The notes: generated by a model from the letters alone, not told the origin. 47,684 bases of DNA from Thoreauomyces humboldtii (GCA_027596035.1 JADGJA010000070.1:1-47684), one strand, 5' to 3'. Positions 1 through 12,799 are shown, numbered from the stretch's first letter. Numbers and translations: made by a program.

Positions 1-136
1 CCTGGTGTTGGTTCTCCCCAGTCGCGTTACCCCCCTGCTGTCTGTCTAAAAGCGCTCGCTCTGGAGCGCTGGCCTTCAAGGAGAGCAGTCTGGCCCTATG
101 GACCCGTTCTTTGAGTAGTCTCACACTTCTGGACTT

Positions 137-242
137 CCTCCCTCTCTCCCTCTCCCTTGCGCGCTATCTCTCTCTCTCTCTCTTCTCTCTCTTCATCCCT
201 CTCTCTCGCACCCTCCGTCTCTCTCTCCATTTCTCTCTAGCC
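137..242. repeat. CT-rich low-complexity tract
   Basis: Almost pure pyrimidine run on the plus strand, rich in CTCTCT, ending in a CTAG. It lies upstream of the orphan gene that starts at 562 and could be promoter or 5' leader sequence. The reading frame that crosses it (about 111-590) is compositional and has no ATG start. Confidence 0.7.
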
Positions 243-480
243 TCAACCCCTTCCATCCAGTTGCTGATTCTCCACAGTGGTGACCCGGCCCCCATTGAGT
301 TTAATAAAAATCGACAGACTTGCCGCCTTTCGCCTGTGTCGTTTACTATTGATAGCTTTCCACTGTCATGCGCCTCGTTTGCTATTCATAGCTTTCTCGA
401 GTCAGCCACATCAAAGCCGCCTAAACACATGGGAAACTATTGCTGTCCTCCGGTATATCTAAAAACACTTCAAAGCTGCT

Positions 481-532
481 GCATCCTTCCCGTACTCACA
501 CCTCACACCTGGAAGCATCCTTCCCGTACTCA
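481..532. repeat. 19-bp direct repeat upstream of orphan gene
   Basis: The 19-mer beginning GCATCCTTCCCG occurs at 481-499 and again at 514-532, a 33-bp period, directly in front of the first gene. It may be a tandem duplication in a promoter or leader. No binding factor is recognised. Confidence 0.6.
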
Positions 533-561
533 CCGCGTTTGTACAGCTGGCAGGAACTCCC

Positions 562-1883
562 ATGTTACACTCTCAAGCGCCCGCTGCTAAGGACCAGCTT
601 GGGCACCCTGGTGCGACGGCTGATACGGACATCGATGCTTTGATCGCCGATCTCCCCAAGTGCTCATTCCTAGCGGATGTCGCAAGAGAGTGGACAGCCG
701 TGGACGCATATACGTTGCTAGCGACCGAGTCTCAAATCAGGAAAGACATCCTCGAAGTTGCTTATTCATTTGGCCTGTCACAAAATATTGCGGTCGCAAT
801 GGCAAACAACTACCCTGATTCTTACCTGGAGGGCAATGACGACGGCGTCGAAAGCGCTCTTGCCTTCCAGATTGGGCCGTTCGAAGGGAAGGATCTGGTT
901 GGCGAGCATCTGTCCAAGTGCTTCGAAGAGCTCGATCGCTCAAACACTGAGGACGAGGCAGCGACGGGCGTCGCCGATCCGATGACAACGGTCGAGATCC
1001 TCACCCACCGGTTTGGATTTGAGAGAGAAGTTGCCATCGCATTCCGAACCGCGCTGCCCAACTCAGCCTGGTCGAGCGAGCCGCTCTCCTACTGGGTCTG
1101 GCGGCTCTTCGATGGACGTCTAAAAACGCTCCCGGAGGAACTCAAGTTCCCTTATGCACAAAGCACGCGGGACACCTGGGTTCAGGCAGACGGTCAATAC
1201 GTATTCAATCTGTCTGTCATGCCCGCTCTCGGCAAAAGAGGTGCCCCCGACGCTCAATGGACACGTTGCATCCCATTCTTGCATCCTGTCCCGGTCTGAA
1301 GAATATGCCGGCGGAAGTCAACCACGAGTTATTCTTCCAAGCATGTTCTATGGTCGATGCTGTCACCATGCGGGGCGGATTTCTAGTGAGAGGACCGCGC
1401 GGCCCAAACGATTTCGGCAACCCGACCAACCAAATCTGCTATACGAACCCCTCGTTCGTGGGAGCACTAGAATGGGCACTACTGCACGCTGAGCCTCGAG
1501 TTATCGGGGTGCGTGATTTCTGGGCAGGACAAGGCGCGGTAGCAATCTTCTGTGTTCCCACTTCCGCTCTGGAGGGCAGAAGCCTTGACATCGGGTCGGA
1601 GAATCCCCTTTGGGCGGAAGTCGTGACCCGATATCGGCGGTATGCCTACGACGGCCGCGGCCGCGCATCACTGCACCGATACGGTATGGTTGGCCTCCTT
1701 CGCGGAGGAATGCTTGCCAACACGCGAGCCATCTCGAATCGCCGGATCGCCCTCGAAGAAGCAATCGCATTGGCCGCCGCGCACAATCCCCCCAAGCTGC
1801 AGGCTGCGATCAAAGGCGTCGACATGGAGCAACTCTTTTTGGATAGTTGGGTTGGAACCGTCTTTTACAATCAGTCTGCCTAG
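562..1883 (+). CDS. Orphan protein, two overlapping frames probably joined by a short intron
   Basis: I do not recognise this protein. A frame opens with ATG at 562 and runs to 1299. A second frame, open through the overlap, continues to a stop at 1883. Both have balanced amino-acid composition. The frame change needs removal of a length equal to 2 modulo 3. Two GT-AG choices fit: 1241-1317 (77 nt), giving a junction ALGKR/VNHELFF, or 1201-1238 (38 nt). A frameshift is the alternative. The spliced product would be about 420-440 residues. The first half is acidic and helical; the second is richer in Gly and Arg. There is no signal peptide and no obvious membrane segment. The region after the stop, up to 2121, holds no gene that I can see. 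Confidence 0.55.
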
Positions 1884-2121
1884 GCGCTAAATTTTATCAA
1901 GCTCGCTTCCTGCGCAAGTTATTAGTCTTAGTTTTAGTGTTGTGTCCGTAAAACTTGGAAAACGTCGCCTTCGTCAGCGCCAGTGGATTTCTGCATCAAT
2001 ATGCTACCTGTTATCAAGTTCTTTACGTCGAAAGAAGCGCCTTATGCGTCCGGATGTAGGAAAGAAAGCGCAGGAGGGTTGCTAATGATGTAATTGCTCA
2101 TGGGCCAAACAGGAAGGTTCT

Positions 2122-3430
2122 TCAATTCCTTCGTATCCTCTTCTTAAAACGCTCCATCACCAGTTCATCTGATGGGGAGGAATCGATGAGTCTAGCTGTG
2201 AGCAATGTTTCGGATACGCTTCAATTGACGGGACAGCGTACCAGTTGCCATGTTTCGCCGATCAGTCTTCTTCTTCGTGCCAGCTTGGCTTTCATTGCCG
2301 CCCCCTCCGGTTCCAGCGCTCTTACGTTTGTCGCTATTCCGCTGCTCCGATCGATCGTCGTCCCGTCTTTGTTGGAATTTGTGTCCTGTCCAATCTGAGA
2401 GAATAGATGGTGAGACCAAACGTAAGGAAGCCAGGATGAACGCGGACACGGCTAAATACTTACATCGCTCAGCAGCCACGCCGCTTGCTCCCGCCAGATC
2501 GCTAACCGCGCCAGATCCTATCCGTTTGCCATCAGCCCCAAGAATGTTGCGTTCAACGAGATGCCGTTTCGCCCGTTCAGTCTCTTCAATGTTCCTCAGC
2601 TTGGAGCTGTGCGCAGGATTTCAGTCTCTAGAACCTTTTGTCGGGCCTCTTACACCGCCTCCGCACCTTATTCCGAGATCAATCTCAGGGATGGCGGTCA
2701 GCATTGACGTTGACAATGTGACGTTGCCCTCGCTGACAGGCTTCTCTATCGTTTTCAGATGATCTGGTATTTGAAAGAGCTCGTCGTGCGGATCCAGTGA
2801 CTCGGCGGGTGCTGCAGTCGTTTCTCCCACGTCTCCTCTCCGCTTCTGCATCTCCTTTTCTATGAAATCTCGCCTTAGCTTCAGGAGTCAGCTAGATTCA
2901 CTTTCGTGCGAGGGCCGAAGCGGTTGACGATCCTCACATGTGTCGTTCCGTGTCCATGGCGTTACTCTCCGCAGAAAACCCGCCTCCGACCGACGTGTTC
3001 TGCGGCGCTTCTTCGCCTGCGAACGTCCTTCCTCGGACCTCTTCCATGTTGACAAGTCCACCTCCGCTCTTCAGCTTCCACGGATCGTCCTCGACCTCCT
3101 TCTCTTTCTCGGCTGCGGCCTTTTTGGCGGCTAGCTTGCTGTCTCCGCGATTAAGGTCCGTGATGTCCATGCCTGGCGCTCGCCGCCGGAATTGCCGGAG
3201 CTCCAAGGCCTCTGCTAGTACCGAGCTGGTGATGTGAGATACAACGATCAGATGCGACCGAGACTCCTGACATCGTCGAAAAGTTTCCTTTTGCTCTGGC
3301 GTTCGAACCTTGTCGTGTCTTCGTCGGACGCTGGCTGGTCCGTCGGACCGTTGCTATGCCTCTCGGGTTCTGCTGGATCGTTCATCGTGTCCTTCTTCCT
3401 GTACTGTCGCTGTTTCTTTGGTGGTGCCAT
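2122..3430 (-). CDS. tls1: Tls1 / C9orf78 (HCA59) family spliceosome-associated protein
   Basis: Homologue of human C9orf78 and fission yeast Tls1, which bind the Brr2 region of the spliceosome and affect splicing of shelterin transcripts (family knowledge). Exons run leftward from ATG at 3428-3430. An N-terminal FDDVRSL segment is followed, after an intron, by LELRQFRRRAPG. Next come DDPWKLKSGG and a FSAESNAMD block, corresponding to DDPFQMKTGG and FSAETN in the human protein. After another intron come an acidic stretch and MLTAIPEIDLGI (human MLSGIPEVDLGI). The last exon encodes DELVMERFKKRIRRN and a stop at 2122-2124, matching the conserved basic tail. At least five short introns are needed, including one of about 46 nt that starts GTACGC near 2240. 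It shares a 214-bp divergent promoter with CIA2B. Confidence 0.88.
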
Positions 3431-3644
3431 GTTGGAGGTCGACCTTATTCTTCAAGACCCAGCAGCTCCAGTGTAGACAAAAGGTGCCTAAATATTGCTG
3501 AGCGTAAAGCAAAATGAAGACATATATCCTCTTCATCCTTCGTCTTTCCTGTTACAAAGAGTCAAAACCCCAAGACACATTCCCGGCGGGCATTCCTCAT
3601 TGACTTTCCAAAGAGCGTGGGAAAAGGAACACCTCGAGGCGCCA
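3431..3644. promoter_or_regulatory. Divergent promoter between Tls1 and CIA2B genes
   Basis: Only 214 bp separates the minus-strand ATG at 3430 and the plus-strand ATG at 3645, so both promoters must lie here or overlap the 5' exons. No clear TATA box is visible. Confidence 0.55.
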
Positions 3645-4270
3645 ATGAACGACCAACTCCTCAACGCAAACCCAACAGTCTTCGATGCCGGTGCCTCAAA
3701 TCGAGCAGCCAGGCCAGAGGACCTGGACGAATTTATAACTGATCCTTTCGACGCTCAAGAGATATTCGACCTCATCCGTCACATCGACGATCCAGAGCAT
3801 CCACTGACCCTCGAGCAGCTCAACGTGGCGCAACCAGAACTCGTCACCGTGGACGACCCGGCGAGTCAGGTCCTCGTCAGATTCACCCCGACCATCCCCC
3901 ACTGCTCCATGGCCACCCTCATCGGCCTCTGCATACGAGTCAGGCTGCTCCGGTCTCTGCCCGACACGACATTCGCGTCTCCGAGGGATCCCATCAGTCC
4001 GAGCATGCAGGTGGGGGAAAGATCGATGCTCTGACCTCTTTGCAGGATGTCTGGCAAGAAGCCGAGGACTCATGCCCATTTACTCAAGTGAACAAGCAGC
4101 TGAACGACAGGGAGCGTGTGGCCGCAGCTTTGGAGAACACGCACCTGCTCGAAGTCGTCAACCAGGTGAGCGAGCCTCTTTCGCTTCCGTGTCCGCCACC
4201 GTGTTCCTCCTGATGCTGTCCTTGTTCCCATGACCAGTGCCTGCTGACCGCCGTTGAGAAGACGGTCTGA
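3645..4270 (+). CDS. CIA2B / MIP18 cytosolic Fe-S assembly protein, with a frameshift
   Basis: MIP18/FAM96B family protein of the CIA targeting complex, which delivers Fe-S clusters to nuclear and cytosolic apoproteins. From ATG 3645 the frame gives [20 protein letters not shown] and [16 protein letters not shown], diagnostic of the family, including the conserved Cys. After RLLRSLP (about 3955-3963) the family sequence continues only in another frame ([14 protein letters not shown]), so one base appears to be missing in a CCC run. The DIRV stretch is also two or three residues short compared with relatives. Intron 4011-4088 leads to [20 protein letters not shown]. Intron 4166-4237 leads to a short last exon ending in TGA at 4268-4270. 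CIA components are essential in yeast, so an assembly indel is more likely than true loss. Confidence 0.85.
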
Positions 4271-4386
4271 CGCCTCTTGACAGACTGGCCAATCGGATCC
4301 TTGCACCGCGGCCTTTCAGGCCAGCGAATGAAACGGGAAGGCAGACTTCTAGATTCTGGCTTTCTCCTTTGCTACCATTCATGCAT

Positions 4387-4638
4387 TTACGAAGCAGCCC
4401 CCAGATAGATCGCGCGTGCGGAATCTTTGCGGAAGCCTGGGAAGATGGTGGACGGGGTTCTTCCTACGCTCTGAGAGCTACCTTGCTGAATGTTCCTTGA
4501 AGAAGAACCGTTAGCTGACACGTCGCACACTTGCGAGCGGCCAAAGTTGGACACGTTCTTGCGCATCCGCATCGAAGTCTTTTGTTCTGCGCGTTGAAGT
4601 TGCTGTCCACACGCCCTTGTTACCAGCGATCTCAACAT
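4387..4638 (-). CDS. Small hypothetical protein, possible mitochondrial targeting start
   Basis: An 83-codon frame starts with a real ATG at 4636-4638. Its first 36 residues are basic and free of acidic residues apart from one Glu (MLRSLVTRACGQQLQRAEQ), as in mitochondrial presequences. A potential donor GTGTGC after FGRSQ means that the true product could be spliced and differ after residue 36. I recognise no family. It lies tail to tail with CIA2B. The 680 bp to its right (4639-5333) holds an A-run at about 4658 and no convincing gene until the next start. Confidence 0.3.
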   Translation of the reverse strand: MLRSLVTRACGQQLQRAEQKTSMRMRKNVSNFGRSQVCDVSANGSSSRNIQQGSSQSVGRTPSTIFPGFRKDSARAIYLGAAS

Positions 4639-5195
4639 GATTAGCTTCTCAATTTTAAAAAAAAACCTGTATCATAGTTCAGATCCCGGACTGCGCGCAT
4701 CGCCCCATCGCCACGCAGATCAAACTTGAAAACCACAATTCCTCACAGTCGCACGACTCGTTTGCAAGGTCGCCGGGAAGTGGCCGCAACGCAGTCCGCC
4801 TTCTTCTGTAGTCCAAATGGTGAAGTTTTGGAGATTCAACGGTTCGCAGGTTCGATAGCGGCGCTCGAAAACCTGTCCAGAGCAGAACCCTCCGTTTCCC
4901 ACAACGTCACCCTCTTATACCTCTTATAGGATGTTGACCATGCACAGCAACCCTTCACTTCAGGACGCAGGTCCAAACAAAGACCGCGGCAAGGGAACGC
5001 CTACATGTAGTCATAGGCAGAACTGTTGCGCTTCCGCCACGGTGCAGAACGGGACGGAGGCAGACTCCGCATCAACCACAGCTCCTCGTTCCCCCACTCC
5101 GCTTTAGAGTTAGCGCTCACTTCCTGACCATGTCCGTTGCATGCAGTAAGCATGTACCTAAAATAGCATTGGAGCGGATATTGCTCGTTCTCTCT

Positions 5196-5201
5196 TATAA
5201 A
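5196..5201 (+). promoter_or_regulatory. TATA box of the 5.3-kb gene
   Basis: TATAAA sits 138 bp before the ATG at 5334 and is followed by a pyrimidine-rich leader. The spacing suits a core promoter with a roughly 100-nt 5' leader. Confidence 0.5.
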
Positions 5202-5333
5202 CCTGCTCGAAGCATGGACACTCGCTCCCTCTTCTGTCTTTTCTTCACATCTCCCACACCAAAGACGAAAGCGATCAGAGCGGCCCCGTCTTTTCAATCT
5301 CGCGAAAACCATAAGCAAACATGGTGAGACGGC

Positions 5334-6463
5334 ATGGCAGCATCGCATCATCGCAGTTGGCGAATCGGACTCTCACCGCTCTTTCCAGAACCAGAACGCA
5401 CGAGCAACAATCGACCGTCTCGAGCTCTACAATCTGGCCCTGCGCGAATACTACGAGCGCAACCTGACCTCGGTAAGATGACAATCTTATCGACATCACT
5501 GGCTTATCTTAGGACTCAGACTGACGATCGGCAACCTCATGCAGCGCTGGCGATGCATCTTCCGCAAGCGGGAGCCGCTGCCGCTACCCCTCCCTGTCCC
5601 CAGGTACTATACATGCAAGTCCGGCATGACCAGCAGCCAGGTAATTCTGCTCTTCCAGCCCTCAGTGAGCCTCCTAGCGAGACCATGTTCTCATCCTTTG
5701 CTCAACTCCGCAATTTCATCAAAGCACATGAAGAACAGCGCGAAGCGGCACGTGTCGCTGCCCTCAAAAGGGAGGAGGAGGGAAGAGGAGGAGGAAGAAG
5801 CCGCTGCTGTGGCAAAAGCAGAACGGGAGCTTAGAACGGCCTTAGCGGCTTTGGATGATATTCAAAAATTCCCACGAAAGGAACCTGGGGCACGGGAAGC
5901 TAAACAGGTCAAAGAGGAGGCAGCAAGGATCATGATCCTTGCAGCGGAAAAGCTTGCCGATGTACGTGATCAACCCCACTCCCCTTGACAGAGCACAGAT
6001 GACTTACCTATAGTCATGCGATCCCTCAAACCAGGTCACGCCAACCATCCAACAAGCCGCGGACGTCATGGCAGCAAGCAGCCCCCCGAAAGAAAAGGTT
6101 GCCCGCTTCGCCGATATTGAAGACGAGATCCAAGTCGTGCCTAGGGTAAGCGAGAACAGCATCCCTGATCCATCCCTGACGAGCCAGCAACAGAGCCCTG
6201 ACGAATCCATCCCCTCAGGACCCTGAACCGGAGCCACCAGCACCCCTCGTCCCCGTCCTACGTGCGGGTCGTCGAACCGTTTCAGAAGCAACTCTCAACG
6301 AGGAGAGCAGCGCACCATCCAAAAAGCGAAAGGTAAAGCTCATCATGGGTGGCGATGAACTCGAACTCCCATCTCACATCTTCGACAGGGACTCAAGGCT
6401 TTCTTCCGTCGCCTCACTCCGTCCGGAGTTCGTCGTCATACCACTGCGGTGGCCGCATGCTAG
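5334..6463 (+). CDS. Unrecognised coiled-coil, NLS-bearing protein; founder of a local three-copy family
   Basis: I do not recognise this family. ATG 5334 fits the frame that is conserved in the copy at 8.3 kb; an alternative ATG is at 5321. Intron 5473-5544 is 72 nt and stop-free, so reading through it keeps frame. The conserved block reads PGNSALPALSEPPSETM and then a charged helix (EEQREAAR). Near 5790 a GAG/GGA run needs one base removed to reach the frame of EEEEEAAAVAKAE and PGAREAKQVKEEAARIMIL. Introns at 5962-6034, 6146-6218 and 6333-6388 lead to a last exon with KKRK followed by GLKAFFRRLTPSGVRR and a stop at 6461-6463. The product would be about 280 residues: an Ala/Glu/Lys helix and a basic, nuclear-localisation-like C-terminus. 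The splice sites are good, which argues for a real gene. Confidence 0.6.
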
Positions 6464-8010
6464 CTTGCTAGATTGGTAGGTTCCTGATCTCATCAGCCAA
6501 TCATCAAGCCGACTCTTACCTTCTTTTTCCTTCGACGTCTCTTCCACTCTTGCAGGTGGGGAATAAGGGAGGGAAAATCGACCCTCCGAATCCAGGAAAA
6601 TCGACCTGGATTCCCCCACATCATATCCCATATCATATCATATCATCATAAAATACCAATAAAAATCACATAAAAATCCAGAACCTTCGCATCGTCATCG
6701 AAACTTTCGTCCAACTTCTTTCTCGGGTATTCAGGCCCACCGAGCTCAGTATTTGGAATATGCCAATAAGGATACTGAATTGGAATAAACGTTCGACTAG
6801 TAGATGCGCGAGCTTCGTACAATGATAGTTAGATTGCTTAAAGGTCAGCGAGGAGGAGAGGTCCCCGCTGAGGAGTAGGGGAAAGGTTCGACAGTTCACA
6901 GTTCACAGTTCACATCGTGGACCTCGTGGACGGCGGGATTTTGTTCCAAGTTCATCAGATCTCAATACTCGGCGCTCTTGCATTTGATGCGACGCGAATT
7001 GACCCGCATGCTTACCGCATCTGTCCTCCCAATAGGTACGAGGAAGTCGAGGAAGCATGAGACGGCAAGTATCGACAGCGCGCACTTCATCAATTTGTGA
7101 TTGAGGACTTGAGGATGTGCCGGCAGCTTGCCCAAAAGCAGAACTCAACAAGCGTTGAGATCTGAAATTCTAGGAGCTTCTGTAACGATGCCAGAGAGAA
7201 GCTAACCCGCCGTCAAAACCCTGTTGCAGGGAGACTCCAGAAGTTTCTTTGTCTTTTTGATGTTGCCCGAAGTCTCGTCTCGTTCACCCCTCATCTCTGT
7301 CGATAGGGATTGGTTAACGTAGATAAGCTCCCGATTGAATACCTCGCAATTATCGCATCTCACCGCTGCTTCATCTGTTCCTTTCACAACGGAACTCCTG
7401 ACGGTCCCTCGTTTCCACAGAATAGGGCTGTCGAGGAAGTCGTGACTGGGTTTGGGTTGCGACTCGCGACCGTTCCTTCGTCTTTTACTATGCATCCTTC
7501 TGACACCCTTTGTCAGCTTCTTCCAATACAGGACAAAAGTTTGTACTTGGCTTCCAACTTTTGCGCCAGACTGCCTCCTTTTCGAGCTCTTCTCGGCCAG
7601 CGAAAAATTATGGGACGCCTAACACGACTGCCTTTTCAACTCGCAGTGTCCCCGATTCTGGCCACGCTTTGAGCAAAAGCGCCGTCGGACTCAATTCCCA
7701 TGCTCAATTTTGACGTTTGGCCTGGGTTTATGTTCGATGCTGTTCATCGCAAACGTTGCCGCTAAAAGGGGCTCAATCAATGTACCCCTTGCCTTAGCCC
7801 TAGCCCTAGTATCTGGACAGGTCACTGCTGAATAAGCAAACTCCGCTGTCCGTGTGCGTCTGGCCTCTTAACACCCTGTCGTCTCCCCCCATCCCCGTGT
7901 CCTTCCCATCTACCTGAATTTTCAGATCAACTGCATACTGCCTTACCAGTTTCGCGATAGACCAAAGTCCGACATGGTGTTCGGGGACCGCGGGTCGGAC
8001 GTTCCCGGGC
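6464..8010. other. Intergenic stretch without a supportable gene
   Basis: It contains an AT-rich CATAT-type microsatellite at about 6617-6645, followed by AATAAAA-like motifs that could be the polyadenylation region of the gene to its left. Several open frames of 60-120 codons exist on both strands, but none has domain-like sequence or a consistent start and splice pattern. A short CCCTAG repeat lies at 7796-7808. Confidence 0.5.
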
Positions 8011-8165
8011 GGCGGCCGTCGTTAAAGCAGAGTCAGACTTGAAGATGGTCTTGGAGGCGCTGAGCGATGTTCCAAAATCCCACGTAAACAACCAGGGGAA
8101 AGGGAAGCCCGACAGGTCAAGGACGAGGCAACAAGCTTGTTGATCCTCGCGGCAGAACAGCCTCG
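8011..8165 (+). pseudogene. Fragment copy of the 5.3-kb gene (central helix only)
   Basis: About 155 bp resembles the central exon of the gene at 5334 and of the copy at 8.3 kb. It starts at GGCGGCCGTCG, runs through the block encoding the lysine-rich helix and ends near CTCGCGGCAGAACAG. It is closer to the 8.5-kb copy (TTAAAGCAGAG and AGACTTGAAGA words shared) than to the founder. It has no start or splice context, and its frame is broken within the helix. It looks like a truncated duplicate. Confidence 0.6.
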
Positions 8166-8275
8166 CAACGCCGATGACCCCGACGGACCACTCACCGAGA
8201 GGATGGCTACTCGCGATCCCGCCTCCGAGATACTGCGGCGAGCGCCCAATCTGAAGTTCCATTCCGAGATGAAGT

Positions 8276-8826
8276 TTGAATCCCTTGCCCGCTGCCGCTG
8301 CCGCTACCTCTTCCGATCCCCAGGCACTATCCAAGCGAGTCCGGCACAACATCCAGCCAGGTAATTCTGCTCTTCCAGCCCTCAGTGAGCCTCCTAGCGA
8401 GACCATGCTCTCATCCTTTGCTCAGCTCCGCCAGTTCCTGCAAGCACAGGAAGAAAAGCGCGAGGCGGCTCGTGCTGCTGCGTTAAAAAAAAGGAGGAAG
8501 AGAAGGAAGCGGCGGCCGTTCTTAAAGCAGAGACAGACTTGAAGAAGGCCTTGGAGGCGCTGAACGATGCTCGAAAAATCCCCCAGAAACAACCCGGGGC
8601 AAGAGAAGCACGAGAAATCAAGGACGAGGCAGCAAGCCTGCTGATTCTTGCGGCTGAAAAGCTGGCGAATGTATGTGATCAACCCATTTCTCTTGACAGC
8701 ACAGATGACTTACCTATCGTCATGCGATCCCTCAAACCAGGTTACGCCAACCGTCCCGAACGCAGTCGAGTATCACAACAGCAGCGAAAGCTATTTGGAC
8801 GCTTCGCCGAAGTTGTCGAACCATAG
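8276..8826 (+). pseudogene. Second copy of the 5.3-kb gene, probably decayed
   Basis: Colinear with 5570-6050 of the founder at high identity, including a 36-base identical stretch that starts at AGGTAATTCTG. The protein is conserved for PGNSALPALSEPPSETM and SSFAQLR. At an eight-A run (8475-8484) the frame shifts; nine or six A residues would restore the helix that continues as KALEALNDARK and PGAREAREIKDEAASLL. The copy of intron 5962-6034 is present (GTATGTGATC to CCTCAAACCAG). The 3' exons with the basic tail are missing or unrecognisable, and a frame ends at 8824-8826. It could be a pseudogene, or a live paralogue with an A-run miscall. Confidence 0.6.
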
Positions 8827-9376
8827 AACTCCCTCCGTCCGAGTTCGTCGCGCAAGCTGTCGACATCGTGGAACTCGGCAATTTCAAAGTGGACTGAGGC
8901 CCTGGGACCTCCATTGAAGCGGTCCGCTTGTAGACTACCTTCACCCATTATTTTTTTATAATAACAATATCTTATTGAATAGTTGGAAATCAATCTACTG
9001 GTTTGATTTGATTCTTGATCCCTTTTTTCCCCCGTCGCGAATCCTGCTCTCGTTTCCTTTGTCACTCGCCCCTTGATAGATTCTCATGAATTTGACGCCA
9101 TGCTATTCCCTTCGTAATACCATGCCGTCGTTGCCAGTTTTTGATTTTACCGGACAGCTATGCTTTATTCGGTCGGGCTGCACGTTGGCGGTACGTCTCC
9201 TGTCAAGGTGCAACACCGTCCTGATTTTGTAGATCGCGAACTTTGGCATGTCTTATCAACGGAGACATTTGGTGCTGTCCGAAGCTGCGCGAGAAGCAGA
9301 AAAGTGGCTGCAACTGCTTCCACTCGTATGACTTTGCCAAAGTTCCCCAATATCATTTAAAAACTGATAAGCGAGT
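8827..9376. other. Intergenic stretch, nothing supportable
   Basis: Holds a short AT-rich stretch at about 8948-8975 and small open frames without recognisable sequence. It separates the decayed copy at 8.3 kb from the 3' end of the aldehyde dehydrogenase pseudogene. Confidence 0.5.
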
Positions 9377-11314
<1,938 letters not shown>

Positions 11315-11489
11315 GGGTCGTCCAGACCAGCCAGCGGAACATAGAAAGTGGTTGCGAAAAAGCCTGCGGACCTGTACCATTTTCAAAGGAGCCAAGATGT
11401 GCAAGGGGGATCTGGTTTGGCGTTGGTCTTCTGTTGTTAGTCTGTCGTCCTCATTCCTCAGTCGACTCAATTGATCCCACAAAACCGTC

Positions 11490-12799
11490 ATGACCGTTCA
11501 ACCCGTTCGCATTCTACTCACTTCGGACGTCCACTCGAAGGTGGACAATATCTACCGTATTGGAATGTGGTTGCAGCAGCGTCACATCAGGTATTATGTT
11601 TGTCCAAAGCCGTCCTCGTTCGCCGCCAACTCACGTATGCGAAAACTCGTTAGGCCGGACTTGACTCTACTCTGTGGGGACCTGGTCAACGCCAATCATG
11701 ACTATGATGACTTTGCATCATCCATCCCATCCTTCTCTGCCTCCTCGTCATCGCCTCAGAAAATCAGTCCTTCTCTTCAACAAGCTGCGGAGCTCAAGGC
11801 GAACGCGCGCCGACGACAGGAGGAGAGCGAGTTTCAATACGTGTTGGAAAGTTTCAAGGGCTTTGCACCGAGGGTCTTCTATGTACCAGGTGCGTGCGAC
11901 AAACATCATGGGAGTTCTTGTCATTTTGCGAACCGCCTCTTATAGCGCAATCGCCTCCAGTCTAGGCAATCATGACCCGTCGGAGGCATTTCCTGACTTG
12001 CACCCGGCACCCACCATTACTGAGAAGGACTTCAAAAACGAAGAAAGAGTGGCGGCTGCACCGCTATGGCAGAGAATGGACGTTCGTACTGGCGCAAAGA
12101 ATATTCATGGGAGGCTGGCCCGATTGGGTACAGGTCTGATCTTAGGCGGATTTGGTGGATCTGTTCCGCAGACGGTGCACGGCACGGGAAAACCGGCATC
12201 TGTCCATCCAGGTATGCATTTTAAAAGATCCCTCATTGCGCCTACTTTAATTGACTTTCCTCCCAGGTTATCCATACGACGAAGCAGCTATCGGGACTGG
12301 CGTTTCGAATGTTCTCAAGGACAAGCGGCACATGCTTGCGATACCCGATGTTCTCACTAGCAAAACTCGTTCCATCACGGGTCCCGTTACAGACACCCAC
12401 ATCCTCATGACGCATTGTGGTCCCGCATCCCTCGGCACTACGGATGTCAACAAAGCGCCGCACATCCCTGCCTCCCGTCTGGAGACAGGATCTAGAGCGC
12501 TCTCCACTCTCCTATCGTTGCCATACTTTCAGGGCGCAGTGCCGGATGCTGCCGCATATGCTCAGCTGTGGAAGGAGGCCAAGACACCAAAAAAGAACGC
12601 TCTGAGCGGCGGACTCATGTTCCACGTGCACGGACACTCTCATGCGGCCTGGGGGATCAGCCATCTGGGTTCCGTGCCAGTGATCAATCCCGGGGCGCTC
12701 AGAGACGGAAGGTTTGCCATCGCGACCATCGAGTGGAGCTTGAATGAGGGGCTGGTCGGTGGGTGGAAACTGATGGGCGTCGATTTTGGCAAAGTATAG
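11490..12799 (+). CDS. Calcineurin-like metallophosphoesterase
   Basis: PF00149-type metallophosphoesterase of about 350 residues. Metal-binding motifs are in the right order: SDVHSK near residue 12, LLCGDLVN, then GNHDP (created by splicing 11889 to 11966), THCGP, and HVHGHSHAAWG near the C-terminus, followed by NPGALRDGRF. Introns: 11591-11653 (63 nt, stop-free and a multiple of 3, so retention keeps frame), 11890-11965 and 12212-12266. The stop ends at 12799. An Ala/Ser-rich insert with a charged helix lies between GDLVN and GNHD. The substrate cannot be told from sequence; similar proteins are uncharacterised phosphoesterases. It is transcribed away from the aldehyde dehydrogenase pseudogene, sharing a roughly 175-bp upstream region. 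Confidence 0.85.

Noticed and set aside
111..590. Plus-strand 159-codon frame rich in Leu and Ser
   Set aside because: Product of a CT-rich tract, with no ATG at its start.
7791..7809. CCCTAG-like repeat resembling telomeric sequence
   Set aside because: Only two to three units, surrounded by ordinary sequence; too short for an interstitial telomere.
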